Source of the DNA: Clarireedia homoeocarpa | Taxonomy: Eukaryota; Ascomycota; Leotiomycetes; Helotiales; Rutstroemiaceae | Direction of reading: 5' to 3' | Assembly (NCBI GenBank): GCA_001465935.1 | Contig: LNKV01000038.1 | Span: forward strand, 380,176-444,175 | DNA length: 64,000 bases | Shown here: positions 50,024 through 61,962 of the stretch, piece after piece | Layout: each line of letters begins with the position of its first letter | How positions within the stretch are numbered: position 1 is the first letter of the stretch | Made by a program: the position numbers and the translations under genes | The notes under the pieces: model-generated | What the model saw: the letters and a program-made list of their open reading frames with translations, nothing else | The model's database searches: none | Told to the model about the DNA's origin: nothing

Positions 50024-50365
50024 TTACATGAAAATATCCTTTCGAATGAAGGATTGAAATGAACAGGATGAATGGATGGATGTCTTCCTTACACTACTAT
50101 TTATCATATACGTTTTCTTCGTCAACCCTTTTTTTTTTAAACATACTTTTTTGTTATACATATCACGGCATACGTATTTCCTCTCGGTATGAGGACCCTA
50201 CCTGCACTATTGCATTGGATGGGGGTTGGGGGATTTTGTGTTTTTTTTTTTTTTTCTTTTTTTTCTTTTGCAAGTTTGGTTTGGTTGAGCGATGATCGAT
50301 GAGAAAGATGCGATAATGCAACTTTTTACTCTACGACGCGCTGGCTGGCTGGGTGGCTGTTTACT

Positions 50366-50370
50366 GGGGG

Positions 50371-50401
<31 letters not shown>
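50366..50401. repeat. Homopolymer G tract (7 + 28 G)
   Basis: Seven G, one A, then 28 consecutive G. Such a tract can form G-quadruplex structures and is also a frequent site of sequencing error. Confidence 0.85.
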
Positions 50402-50966
50402 TTTTTGCCAACGCTAGATACCAGATCGATTGATTGCTTAGTATATAAGTCGGCTTTTTTGGTTTTGATACTGGGGGGTTGGGTGGGTAGTGAATAAGTA
50501 TAGGAGTGGTTTTGTACATAGCGTCGATTGGTTTGTTGGATGTGAGGGTCCTGAAGCGGAAAAAGAGTAAGGGAAGAAAAAGACAAAGGAGCTCATGTAG
50601 AGGGGAATAGGAAGAGAGGAAAGAGAAGAGAGGAGACAGTGGATGAAAGAATAGTGAGATGAATCAATGAATTGATTGAACATATCAATCAATAAATGAA
50701 AGAAAGAAATTACTCCTAAATGATATACCTGACAGTGCATGAAAGTAATTGAAGTGAAGCAAACCAACGATGAAATACTGTGCGTATTGTTGGGCTGCGT
50801 GTATATATATATCTGTGGATATCTGTGTATATATCTACATCTATATCCGTATACATTAAGTATAGTAAATAGAATAGAATAGAATAGAACTCCTCTCCTG
50901 AGTACTGTACTACTATACTTGATTAACATGAGAGCGATGTGAGTGATGTGAGTGATACACCAGGGG

Positions 50967-51197
50967 GTGTACTAACTGAGTGACCAGCCGTAATTTAGTC
51001 GAAATCATCAAAAAGTGGTTTAAAATCGATATTATTTAGCAACGCATTGTAGAATCGCTGGCTCTTTCCGGTCGTANGTGTACTAACTGAGTGACCAGCC
51101 GTAATTTAGTCGAAATCATCAAAAAGTGGTTTGTTTAAAATCGATATTATTTAGCAACAACGCATTCATTGTAGAATCGCTGGCTCTTTCCGGTCGT
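50967..51197. repeat. Imperfect direct duplication around an unknown base (N)
   Basis: The copy at 50967-51075 (109 bases) and that at 51078-51197 (120 bases) are identical apart from three small insertions in the second copy of 4, 3 and 4 bases. Each insertion repeats its neighbouring bases. A single N at 51077 lies between them. Confidence 0.92.
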
Positions 51198-51670
51198 GTA
51201 TATTCGCAGGGTATTTATTACTTTATTAGTAGATGTAATCTTATTTATATATTGTAAGCCTAGTTAGTTAGTATTGACCATATTTAATATATATGGTTGA
51301 TTAAATAAAGAGTGTTGGTAAGTTAGTTGGAAATGATGAGGGCTTTCGCTTGCAATTTATTTGGTCACTCGATTACTACTACACCCCCTCCTGGTGATAC
51401 TTCTGTACTGTACAAATAGCGAGCGAGTTATATACATTGTTTGGTTTTACTTTTGCTTGCTCGTGAAGGTAGATAGATGAGGATAGGGATGAGATTGGGG
51501 TGAGGTTGTGTGGAAGGGGGGAGGTATAGAGGTATAGAGGTAGGGACTGGGTTGGATTGGATTGGACTGGACTGGGCTGGGCTGGTGAATAGAAGATTGT
51601 TTTTCGGGTTGCTGGTTATGTGGGTGGAGGGTGGAGGGGAGAGTTAATAGGTGGAGGGTGGAGGGTAAAG

Positions 51671-51701
51671 GGAGGAGGAGGAGGAGGAGGAGGAGGAGGA
51701 G
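51671..51701. repeat. GGA trinucleotide microsatellite
   Basis: About ten uninterrupted copies. Confidence 0.9.
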
Positions 51702-51740
51702 AAAGAAAATGGAGGGAGGGAGTGAGTGAGTGGGTGGATG

Positions 51741-51786
51741 GGAAGGGGAAGGGGAAGGGGAAGGGGAAGGGGAAGGGGAAGGGGAA
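51741..51786. repeat. GGGGAA hexanucleotide repeat
   Basis: About seven exact copies within a purine-only tract of the plus strand. Confidence 0.92.
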
Positions 51787-53008
51787 GAGAGGGAAGAGAT
51801 AACTTATATCTAGAATCTAGATTGGATAGTAAATAATATGATATAACATAACATAACATAGGTGAGATAGGTAGGTAGGTACCTGGTGGGTGTAGAATAG
51901 AGTAAAGCAGGGGCGAGGTTCCCGATGTATAAACGGACGGATGTATATTGTGTGATTTAGGTAAGGAGGGAGAATCTGGGCTGAGCTGAGCTTTGTTTGT
52001 TCATTTGTGTTTTTTTATCTTCTGTGGTGGTGGTGATGCTGTTGAGGTGTATATACAGTATAGTGTAGTTTGGAAGCGGGAGATAAGATAGGGGCTGAGG
52101 TTTGAGAAGGTAAGTTGTGGAGTTGGATTGGATCTTGGAGAGGGAGAGGGAGAAGGGGAAGGTTGAGTCACTGTTTAAGTTTAGGAATCAAGTGTGATTT
52201 TAATTGAAGGTAAGAAGAGTGTTAGGGCGGGAGGATACTTACTTTGAGTTTGTTTTGCTTGGATGGGAAGAGTTTTTATTTTTTTTTATTTTTTTATACA
52301 GATACTTGGGATGCAGATAGAGATACGAGTGAGGAAAGGAGAATGATAATGAGATGAAGAAAGAAAATTAATATTTTTTTTAATTCTTCATATATCTATT
52401 CATTTCCTTAAAAAACGTAAGACTCCTTTAGAATGAAATACAAAGTTAAATCTCTCAGATAAATTAGAATAGTAACTCGTGGTCGGGGAAAGAGTAGATA
52501 ATAAACGAGACTGAAGATAGTTGTGAGAAAAGGGGCTGATGTTTGGCAATCAACTTCACTATTTGTTACTATTTATTGAAATACACAAGAGATAACTAAC
52601 TGACCAGACAATAACTGTATTTTTATCCAGTACAACTAACCTAGTTCTACTATTTCCTGTTCAGGCCTTCGAGTTTTCAACTTTTTTTTATTCTGATTTT
52701 AATGTGCTTCTTTTTATGATGCCCCCAAAAATGAAAGAAACGCCAACACACCAATACGCCAACTCCAAACCCGAAACCATCCCCCCCCCCCAAAAAATCC
52801 AAAGGACAAAACATACCGATTTTGCTACCCAGAACCTTCCTTGTATATCGTAGACTCCATAATCAAGCCCCTTTTGTTTCTCACCTCTCCCCGGCAAGGC
52901 TTAGATTTTATTTGGTGCTAGACCGTTTGATAGCTGTCGGCTGACAGATTGACGCAAATTGCTCGCGCATCCGCTGTTCCTGATGAATCTCCATGTTCAA
53001 TAATGAGT

Positions 53009-54259
53009 TCAAGAGCGGCTACGGGAGCGGCTACGGCGTCTATCATGGCGTCTAGAGCGACGGGAGCGATGCGTATCACTACGATGATCTGTGCGGTAGC
53101 TACTAGTAACACTACCATCATCACGACCACCACCTCTGCGAGAGCTATCCGCCACACTACGTGAAGTATAGCTGTGACGATCATCCTCTTCACGGTAATC
53201 ATCACTATAATAGCTAGGTGGAGGTCGGTCGTAACTGCCACCTTCTTCTTCCCTGTCGAGAGCCATGTCTCTATTCCAATTTTCCACAACACCATCGAGG
53301 CGATTCTGAAATTTCTCTTCCTCACGTGCTTCCTTGTCCCTCTTTTGCAGGAATTTTTCATACTTCCTAACTTCGGGAACAAGTTCGATATCCTTTTTGC
53401 TCTTTAAGTCGACTGTTATTCCCCTTTCTCCCGTTTTGTTAATCTTGTTCTTGGCATTTTTATTCATAGCTGTTATTTTATCACTTCCTTTTTCGCGAAC
53501 ATAGTACTTCTTCTGCTTCGGCTCTTTCTCCTTTCCGTCTAGCACGGCTTTCGCAACTTCGCGTGCTTCCATGTTTAAGTTTTCCTCCCTCTGTTTCTGT
53601 TTCTTTGCAGCTGCTTTCTGCATTTCAGCGATCGCTTTTTTATAAGCCTCCTCTTCTCGTTTGACATTGTTCTTATTTAGATATTCATTTTTGAAGGATG
53701 GCTTTTGAGGTGACTTAGGCCTGTACACAGGCTCAGGATCACCATATTCTGTTCGAGGTCTTCTTTCGCCGGAGTATTGTGATAGGTGGGGCCTTGAGCT
53801 CTCACTCGTGGACCCGGTATATCCTAATCGGTCGTCTTTTTCATCCCTACGTCCTTCTCTTCTTGGTGTCTCATTAGTATACTCTGATCGATCGTCTCTG
53901 TGTTTACGTCGTTCTCTACTTCGTGGTCTCTCATCAGTATACTCTGATCGGTCACCTGGAGATCGGTCTCTTCGTGTTCGCCTAATGGTATGTTCTGATC
54001 GGCTGTCATCTTCTGTGAGGGTCTTACCAGTGAGGTCTGATCGGTCACTTGGAGATCGAGGTCTTTGTGATCGCCTACCCCCACCATCAACCTCGCTCTC
54101 CCTTCGAGGCGGTCTTCTAGCCAATTCAATTTCCCGGACATAATTCTGAGATGGTCTTGATGAGTTAGCGGTTAAATATGTGCGTCTACTTGTTTCACTA
54201 GAACCGCTGGGGGAGCCTGATCTGTAAGTTGAAGGATTGCTCATATTGATATCGTTCAA
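53009..54259 (-). CDS. Highly charged Arg/Ser/Asp/Glu-rich protein of unknown function
   Basis: A single open frame of 416 residues. Residues about 70-165 hold imperfect repeats containing DDRSEYTNE / GDRSEYTDE / DDRLGYTGS motifs in an Arg/Asp-rich setting. The middle (about 190-345) is helical and Lys/Glu-rich and looks most conserved (KREEEAYKKAIAEMQKAAAK, ITVDLKSKKDIELVPEVRKY). The C-terminus is basic and ends in a run of RS dipeptides. RS tails are typical of splicing-related proteins, but there is no RRM here. Translation may start at the second ATG, five codons in (MSNPSTYRSG). The function is unknown. Confidence 0.75.
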   Translation of the reverse strand: MNDINMSNPSTYRSGSPSGSSETSRRTYLTANSSRPSQNYVREIELARRPPRRESEVDGGGRRSQRPRSPSDRSDLTGKTLTEDDSRSEHTIRRTRRDRSPGDRSEYTDERPRSRERRKHRDDRSEYTNETPRREGRRDEKDDRLGYTGSTSESSRPHLSQYSGERRPRTEYGDPEPVYRPKSPQKPSFKNEYLNKNNVKREEEAYKKAIAEMQKAAAKKQKQREENLNMEAREVAKAVLDGKEKEPKQKKYYVREKGSDKITAMNKNAKNKINKTGERGITVDLKSKKDIELVPEVRKYEKFLQKRDKEAREEEKFQNRLDGVVENWNRDMALDREEEGGSYDRPPPSYYSDDYREEDDRHSYTSRSVADSSRRGGGRDDGSVTSSYRTDHRSDTHRSRRSRRHDRRRSRSRSRS

Positions 54260-56448
54260 GAGAAAGGTAGATGATGGTATTGGGAGAAGTCGCTAAATCA
54301 AGGATTTTGTTTAAATGTAAAACTTTTGAATATATTGGATGATTGATTATCTAATGTAGTAAAGGTGATCTGATGAACAACCAGGTGCTGCTTTCCCTAG
54401 ACTTATATAAAGAATCGAGATGCCCAACTGTGATTATTTAGTGTACCAGATGGCTGAGAATCCAGCCTATAAGTAAATAAAGACCCGAAGGTCTGGGACG
54501 ACTTTGAATAGACACAGTATCTGAAACACGTATTCAATATTTGATTGCATTCAATAAAGCATTTACATGCGAGCAGTCACCAAAAAAGTAAAACTTGTTG
54601 ACGGTCATGCAGACAAACATAGGAATTTTCGCACACCGCGGTCTTCATTGTGACCGAAACTCATCTTAAAATACACATACTTCGATGAGCCATTAGGCAC
54701 CGAAGTATTCAATATAAGTATTTCGCACAATTTTCCCCCAATTAGCTATCAAAGCTATGAGAATTCATTATGAGGGGTCAAACCATCCACTGACCTCCAG
54801 ATACATGTTTCGTATTCGCATTGCAATTGAAACATCGCTGTCTAGATTATTCCTACGCGACTCCAACTACATGGTGTAGAGTTCCCTACTTAGGAGATAC
54901 ACACGCTATTGCAATTACTAAGTTAGGTTATAGCCGCACCAAAATCGCCCACAGGGCCGTGGCGCGGATCGCGAATCGTACCTAGGCAGCGGCCGTACCA
55001 TAATTTCCTATTTAGGAACATTACAACTTTGCAGTTGGAACATTTGAAGAGTGAAGTCCAACAGAAGAATTGGGCTATAGAGTAAAGACAACTAAATACC
55101 ATATGCAAGATGATTCCTTGGCCGCACGGTGAAAGAATGCTGAGGTTTCAACTTCGGTATTCTGGGACTGAGCCCCGCCATCCCAATTCGTATTGCTGTA
55201 TTAAAATCGACCGGAGAGACCGTTGAATACACTTTCTCTCATAAATAATGATGACGTTTTCTGCTAAGGGATCTCGCGCAAGAGATATTGATTGGTAAAA
55301 GCCCAAATTCTAAGGATGTGATTCCTTTGTAGCTTCTCCCTAAATCAATATTTCTAGGGACACTGAATTGGACCATCTCAGTGTGCCTGTCAGCGACTAC
55401 AACAGGTGACTCATGATCATAATGATAGATTCCATTTCGTGAATCAATATACTGAGATCCAGCCTTCGTGGTTGGTGGAAACTTGTGCTGCTAGTGTTTT
55501 CGCTTGAACAGGAGTCAGCCGGCAAGCCAACGCCATGGCCAGCCTTAGTATGCACACTTGTACGAATTCTATCGGTCCAAAAGCTTGTTGTACTGTACAA
55601 GGCTACAAGTATATAAATGATGAGAAGTACTACTCGTGCTCGTCCCATGCCTCGTTACTAATCTTCCACTTGGGTTTATCTCACATGCCCCTCCACAGTT
55701 CTCAAGACGACAGCTGACACACTTGGCCCAACTGAGCATCCTCTCCGATGCTATTCATCCTACACGTAATTATCCATTAGCATCATAAATGAAATATTTG
55801 GTCACCGCCAAACTCTCCTCATCACCAACCACTCTGCTGTCCACAATCTCAATCTCATCTTACTAAGATGCATTCGTATGTCTCCCAACGCCTCTCATCA
55901 CCACATCATTCACCAATACGAAAAAGTAAAACAAAGCCGTCCACTTATCCCAACCGCTTTCACGGACTAATCATTCCCCACTAATGACCTTTGACGCTAG
56001 ATCCTCGGTTCCAAATATTCAACCTACGACTTGCAACAAAATACATCGCCATCAAGTATATTTAGCTTTGCCAAGGAGCTTATTCGGGGAATATTTGCTA
56101 GGTTGAGACAGTGTGAGTTGGTGTGAGTTTGAAGGCGAAGCTGTGGCTAAATGACGGGCGCGGATAATCTATGGCCTTGTATATGTATATGCAAGATATT
56201 GGAATTTGGGGTATAGTGACATTTGAAGGATCAAGTGTACATAAATAAGATAAGGTTAATTAATATAGGCAATTTGACTCACACTTCCGCGCGTCCGGCT
56301 TCGGCTTTTAGGCAGTGGATTGTAGCGCGCTTGCGGGATGGCTAAAGTGTGTTTTGCTGCAGGGCTGCATTGTTACACGAGGATGGAATATTTTCACACT
56401 TGAGGGACATTCCATTCTGCGATTCGTTCCGCATATGCTAATGCATCT
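54260..56448. other. Intergenic region, no gene seen
   Basis: It contains the promoter side of the charged protein and the 3' side of the CoA-transferase gene. Short open frames at 55397-55717 on both strands have no recognisable features. No clear repeat stands out. Confidence 0.5.
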
Positions 56449-58265
56449 TCAACCGAGGGTGACATTCCCCTCAATTTCCCAATTGTCCCAAGTAGGCGCA
56501 TCAAATCCATTCGGACGGCTGGCCCTCTCAAAACCTACTCTTAGCCCCTCAATGGTCACAGGACTCCTGCACCATCGAATTTCTTCACCAAAACCTTTAC
56601 TGTATGCCTTTTGCATATTCTGTTCATCAAAGAGCTCCGGGTGTACTCTACGCATACTTTTCAATGCTCTTCCACCAACTTCATCCACACTATCCGCATG
56701 TCGTAATTTAAAAAATCGCTCATCGTGCTCTCGCCTCACTTTGGCTTGGATATCACTATCGTAGAGTCCTAAGCCTAGCAGGAACACGTCGTACTGGCAC
56801 AAACTTGTTGTGCCACGCCAACTGCCTCCTTCTTTCGCCCGCTTGAACAGACCTGTTAGAGCCGCAATGGCACCCATGCATCCTGTCCCGTAATCTGACA
56901 TGGGAAATGGAGGAACGACAGGCTCATCGAGACCCATAAATTGACCTTGAGCCCAAGCCACCCCAGTGACACAATCAGCAATTTGTTGCCAGCCAGGTCT
57001 ACCTGCCCATTCACCTTGGTAGCCGAAGCAGTCTTCCGACACATAGACGATTCCCTTGCCTCTGCCTTTGGTCAGTTCAACAATTTGATCCGGGCCGTAT
57101 CCCAATCGCTCAAGTGCACCTGGTCTATATCCATCTAGGATCACGTCGGCCGTCTGAAGCAGTTCTTCAAAAGCGGTACGTCCAACTGGGGATTTAAGAT
57201 CGAGATCGGTCGTATGTTTCCCAGTATTTCCGTCGACTTGGAAGAATGGTACATCTGAAAGGTTGGGTGAGGTGACTTTAATTACTTGAGCACCGTATTC
57301 AGCAAGAGTTCGACCCATCGCGGGACCTGCAATGATGCGACAAAGTTCTAAAACGCGGATACCAGACAGTATTTGTGGTTTGGAGTTTGGAACGGACGTA
57401 GACGATTCTGGAAAAGGACATGGCGGGGAATCACCTTGGAGCCTCTCGATCTGCCATGGTGGTAAACCAAGGAGTGTACGTCCCTAGACACAGTAAGCAA
57501 GGATCTACGTAGCAATAACGGTCCTGAAAATATACTCACATGGTTTGTCTTTTTAAAATCTTCCCACTTCAACGCTGTTACACCAGCTTGTTGTATCCTT
57601 GCATTCATGACCTCCAACTCTTGCGCAGTGTATTGTTTGACATGTTTCTCAATTGTGTCTATGCATTCGCGATAATCGGTGAGGTCAGGCCGATATGGTT
57701 CCAAACCAATCATGTTCAGAGTTTTTCCAGCTTCCAAGGATCCATGAATGTGAAAGTATTCTCCTGGATTCTTAGTTTCGTAAAGGTTTGCCGATAATCT
57801 GCGGTACAGAATAGATTGCGCTTTCAAGAGATCGGTGTCTCATGAACGTCAGTATAACTGGAAGATCTTATTTGATATGCGCTCACCTTTCAGCTTAGAC
57901 TTGACATTGGGATCTTGTTTACCCATACCAGCGATTGTAGCAATGTATGTTGAGAATAAGAAAGTTGCTGTCTTCTCAAGGTCAATCTCAATCTTCCTCT
58001 TCTGTGCTCCATATCGCAGATCCGCAATGGCAGTCACAAGACTTGCTTCGACAGACTTTAATGCAACCGTGGCCTCGGTTTCCTTGAAAGGGCAGGGAAA
58101 GTAAATTTGAGTACCATCGGTGCTGGTGGTAAGAGTAACATCCTGAATATATTGAAAGATATCCGGGGGAAGCTCACTGCCGGCGGCCACAAGAAGTGCT
58201 TGAGTGGCTTGCTTAGCACCCTCGATCACTGAATATGACGTTGGACGAATCTCGCTCAGATTCAT
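56449..58265 (-). CDS. Family III CoA-transferase (CaiB/BaiF type)
   Basis: Three exons: 58265-57887, 57838-57540 and 57483-56449, with introns of 48 and 56 bases, giving 570 residues. The first 200 residues include KETEATVALKSVEASLVTAI and GEYFHIHGSLEAGKTLNMIG, a degenerate first CoA-transferase half. The second half begins LSGIRVLELCRIIAGPAMGRTLAEYGAQVIKV, a classic CaiB start. It continues with LDLKSPVGRTAFEELLQTADVILDGYRPGALERLGYG, the family core. The Asp in QQIADCVTG is at about the place of the catalytic Asp of formyl-CoA transferase; this was not verified by alignment. The family transfers CoA between carboxylic acids through a covalent anhydride. The substrate is unknown. The nearby transporter and regulator suggest uptake and activation of an organic acid, or a small metabolite cluster. 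Confidence 0.9.
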
Positions 58266-59792
58266 CTTGTTGTAATTGGTTCGCAATCAATGAATGTCCA
58301 AAAGCTGCCGTGAGCACGGGAGAGTATCCTCGATGTTATTCTCGAAGATGAGCATCTTAATAAGTTGTCATAACCAGACAAGATGTGGAGGTCGAGGAAT
58401 ATCGTCGGCCTTGCTTAGTCTGCCCCGCCCCGCTCCCCGCCCTTACTACCGCCCGTGCCATCCTCCGTAGTAACGATTATCAAACATCATATTGAAGCAC
58501 GAGTACGAACATAATTGCCGCAACAATAGACCGCTAAACCATCATTCATACTCCAATTAATTTGTGTGCAGACTGACATTCGAGCTCTTATCTGAGATCC
58601 TCGGATGAGCCTCTTATGGTCACTTTGGCAAAGAGCGCCCCTGTGAAAATCCTCGCTGTTGCTGTAGCAACATTCGGGACTTCTCGCTGACTGATTGTTA
58701 TGCAGTGAATTAATTGTCAGAGATAATGATAAAAAGCATGCTTTGCCATCGCATTGCCATCGCCTGTTTGTTTGGACTTGAAAATCCTTGCGATAGCCGC
58801 CCAGCAGCTAAGTGCGCTCCTCAACCCCCGATGGCAAGTATATGTCGCGTATTGTCTTCCTAGGTCGTTGTAATGCTCTGGCTGCCACTGCTCACGCAGT
58901 ATTACCGATGAAGGATCTATACGAGGAAAGTCTACTTTGACGTGCATTCATGCATGTCTCGCTTGTCCTCGTGAGGGTTTCTGTCTCCAAATTAAATCAT
59001 TAATTGCGGGAAATAGGGCTTGAATGGGGAAGAATGAAGACTGATGCCACTTCGCGCTGTCACTGTGACAGCTAGCCAGGAGTCGTCATCTGACGTATAT
59101 ATGTGCACAACCTCATAATTTTACAGTCAGGCTAGTTAAAATAACTTTCATGTTACTAGATTATTGAAAAGCTAGACATACTAACTTCTTGTTTCAAGGT
59201 CTCATGCAGATGCTTTGTATGAGCACAAAACAATTTCTATTATTTCCAAGGTTAGACTCAATTGCCTTGTTTCTTATGGGTCAATCATGGTCGTGTTTGT
59301 TAGCTGCACAGTTAGTTTAATGTTACAAAACAGTATCCATCTTATCTCCCCAAGTGTTTGGGGGCTAAAACATCTGAATTCTATCTACGTAAGGCGGGGA
59401 ACGTAAATGATGTTATCGGTTGTCCCAATGCACAAGTCAGGGCGGGACAGTTGAGGCGGGAAACCATAAATTGAAGTCTAGATTAAGGTACACTCTACGT
59501 AGGAGCTACTCTACCTATAAAACCAACCTTTCGTGCACCAAAAACAATTTGAGAAAGAAGAAATAGAATGATAATTTTCGAATTAGATTTCGAATACCTT
59601 ATCAAGAATATCATTCTTGAATTTGAAATCGAGGTCCCGTCCTGCAAAAAATCTCTTCCCCTAGTGAGAAAACCACGGATGCATGACTAAGATGGATACT
59701 CGATTTGAGCGCAATCCCGTAAAAATATCAGAATCTTTGACAGATTACAGCCTGGGGCATGGGGAAGAAGGTAGAGCAGGGTATAGTTAACC
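58266..59792. other. Intergenic region between CoA-transferase and transporter genes
   Basis: Both flanking genes are on the minus strand, so this holds the CoA-transferase promoter and the 3' flank of the transporter. No gene is supported. Confidence 0.5.
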
Positions 59793-61457
59793 CTAAAGTT
59801 TGACCTGAAACCTAGGATTAGTGCGCAATCGTTCACCATATCTGTAGAACAATGCTGGAATTGGAACCATGGCCAGTGCCAAGAAGGCGAGTAAGCTGTT
59901 GCCCCAGCCATAGTTCAAAGTGTCGTACAAGTGCAGAACGAAAAGAGGGAACGTTGCACCAAAGATGGACCGCGAGACGGTAAGTGCAGCCATAGCGCCC
60001 GCCGCGTGAATAGTGAACGCATCGATCATATAGTTGGCAATGGACGCCATAATTGTTGTGAATCCGAAGCCTATTAGAAGTGTTCCGAGTAGAGGTACAG
60101 CCCACTGGATCTCATATTGTGCAGTCCAGCCATAAATGAAGAGACCCACGGGAATAAAAGGGGCTCCGAAAAGGGTGTTGATTAGACGATATTCCGGTTT
60201 TGGTCGGCCATCTCCATTTCTTTTCATAAGATGCTTGACGATCCGATCGGAGACCATACCGTAACTGACCATACCCGCCACCAGTCCAATGCCGATTCCA
60301 ATGTAAATGAGCCCAAGAGAGCCCCGATTGAAACCATAGCTGTCTTCCATAACGAAGGTAAAACTCGTGAGGAAGATGTATACGACACCATATATGAAGG
60401 CATTGTAAATGCATAGTAAACCGCAGATAGGGGACAGAAACAACATCTTGAATGGCCGTACAATTGCTCGGATAAAGAGACCCTTTGAAGTGAGTCCTGA
60501 GTCAAGCTTGGAACGAAATTTCATGTTGCCTGTTTCCTTCCGTAGCTTTCGCGTCTTTCTCTCCAGAAGAACCGATGGATTAGTCTCCCGCAGAAAGATG
60601 ATGCCGGCAACAGAGGAGGCACCAGCCACAATGACAACGAGCCAGAATAACCAACGCCAACCTCGAGCTTGGGAAAGGAAACCACCAACAATAGGACCAA
60701 TAACAGGGCCTAAAACAACACCCATGTTCCAGATCATCATGGCAAAGCCACGTTCTTGCGGCGGTATAATATCTCCAATTGTACCACCACCGACAGTCAT
60801 TGGAGCTGCACCAATCATGCCAGCGAGGAAACGGAAGGCAATGAGCATGTTGAAGCTAGTCGAAAGAGCGCAAGCCATGTTGAAGATGATGAATCCAAGA
60901 TTACTAAAATGGTATATAGTAACTCTACCATATATGTCGGCAAGCGGCACGAGTACGAGGGGACCACTGTGGCTTAAGCCATTAGCTTAGAGCATCATTG
61001 AGCGTGTACAGGAAACTGATTCATTGACGCACGTTACATATCCGAGGAGGAAGACAGACACAACAAACGTTGCTAGCGTTTCATCATGATTGCTGAATTC
61101 GTTTTGAACTTGCTGCACTCCTGGAGTGAAGATTGTTGAAGAGAATGGGCTCATGACGGTAATTGCGGATAGTACAACAATGTTCGTCCATTTTTTAGAT
61201 GGAGACCTGTATATGATATCGTTAGCTTATCCTATGTACATGTCATTTTCATCTTTTACCTACCAGTTCTTTGGGTTGGCGGGATCATCAGGACCATCCC
61301 AGTCGACAATGTTTGGGTCTAGCTTTTGCGGACTGTTTGATTCTGTCGCCGAAAATTTTTCGGTCTTTCCATTATGTTCGACTGAAGCTCGTTCAATATC
61401 CTGATTGTGCTTTTCATTGAATACCTCGATGTCACCAATGCTGGTAGTTGAAGCCAT
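59793..61457 (-). CDS. MFS transporter, DHA1 (drug:H+ antiporter) type
   Basis: Three exons: 61457-61264, 61206-61033 and 60966-59793, with introns of 57 and 66 bases, giving 513 residues. The second intron uses a GTGCGT donor and CACAG acceptor, which yields GYVTGPLVLVPLADIYGR, the conserved DHA1 motif A region. An alternative donor at 61038 breaks this. The N-terminal 60 residues are cytosolic and acidic, ending in VDWDGPDDPANPKNW, typical of fungal DHA1 proteins. Motif C appears as LGPVIGPIVGGFLSQARGWR. About twelve hydrophobic segments are present, with a central loop rich in Arg/Lys. Family members export drugs, toxins or metabolites by proton antiport at the plasma membrane. The substrate is unknown. 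Confidence 0.93.
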
Positions 61458-61962
61458 GCTGTGCAGAGAAATGATGCTTCACGGGTGCAATTAGATGCTA
61501 GAACGGTAGAGAAGTGATGAAAAGATTAAATTTACCTTGCCATAAGTCTTCTTTATACTGTATTGGAAGTTTGTTAATTCATCTCCGCCGTGATGGTCCA
61601 TCGGGTTGTTCGAATATCGAACTTCCATAAGTACAACCCCTGCACTGGCCTTGGGAGCACGAGAAGACACACATAACGGAGAAGCAGGTAAAAAATAGCT
61701 GCAAGAATTCTACATGGCGATATTTTGCCGGGCGTAATTGACGACTTGATTCTGTAGTTGCTGCTTCAGAAGATATGGCTGCACAGCAAATCACGGCGGA
61801 TGAAATGTTGATTCGATTTCGTCCGCCGCAATCCTGCTGACAAAGTAAGGTTCGTCCGTGCTGACTACTCACATTCGTCCGTGTCTTGACCTCGAATGTT
61901 AATCCCCTTCCACCGGCTTGCTACGAGCACTTCATTGGGAACGGATGAAAAGTTAACCAAAA
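61458..61962. promoter_or_regulatory. Shared promoter of the transporter and the Zn2Cys6 regulator
   Basis: These 505 bases separate two divergently transcribed genes. Zn2Cys6 proteins usually bind CGG triplets, singly or paired. CGG/CCG triplets occur here (for example around 61585, 61798 and 61825), but no clear spaced palindrome stands out by eye. Confidence 0.6.

Larger units (their letters stand above)
50024..53008. other. 3-kb intergenic region with repeats and an assembly seam
   Basis: It lies between convergent genes (47594 plus strand and 53009 minus strand), so it mostly holds 3' flanks. It contains a G run, an N at 51077 flanked by duplicated sequence, and purine-rich microsatellites. 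No gene is seen. Confidence 0.6.

Noticed and set aside
55864..56100. Possible two-exon mini-gene starting ATGCATTC with a GTATGT donor and a CTAG acceptor
   Set aside because: Splicing would give only about 39 residues without recognisable features; the splice-like signals are easily found by chance.
61033..61038. Alternative donor GTAACG at the end of the second transporter exon
   Set aside because: It leaves the wrong phase for the downstream exon and would lose the GPLVLVPLADIYGR junction; the GTGCGT donor five bases further on keeps it.
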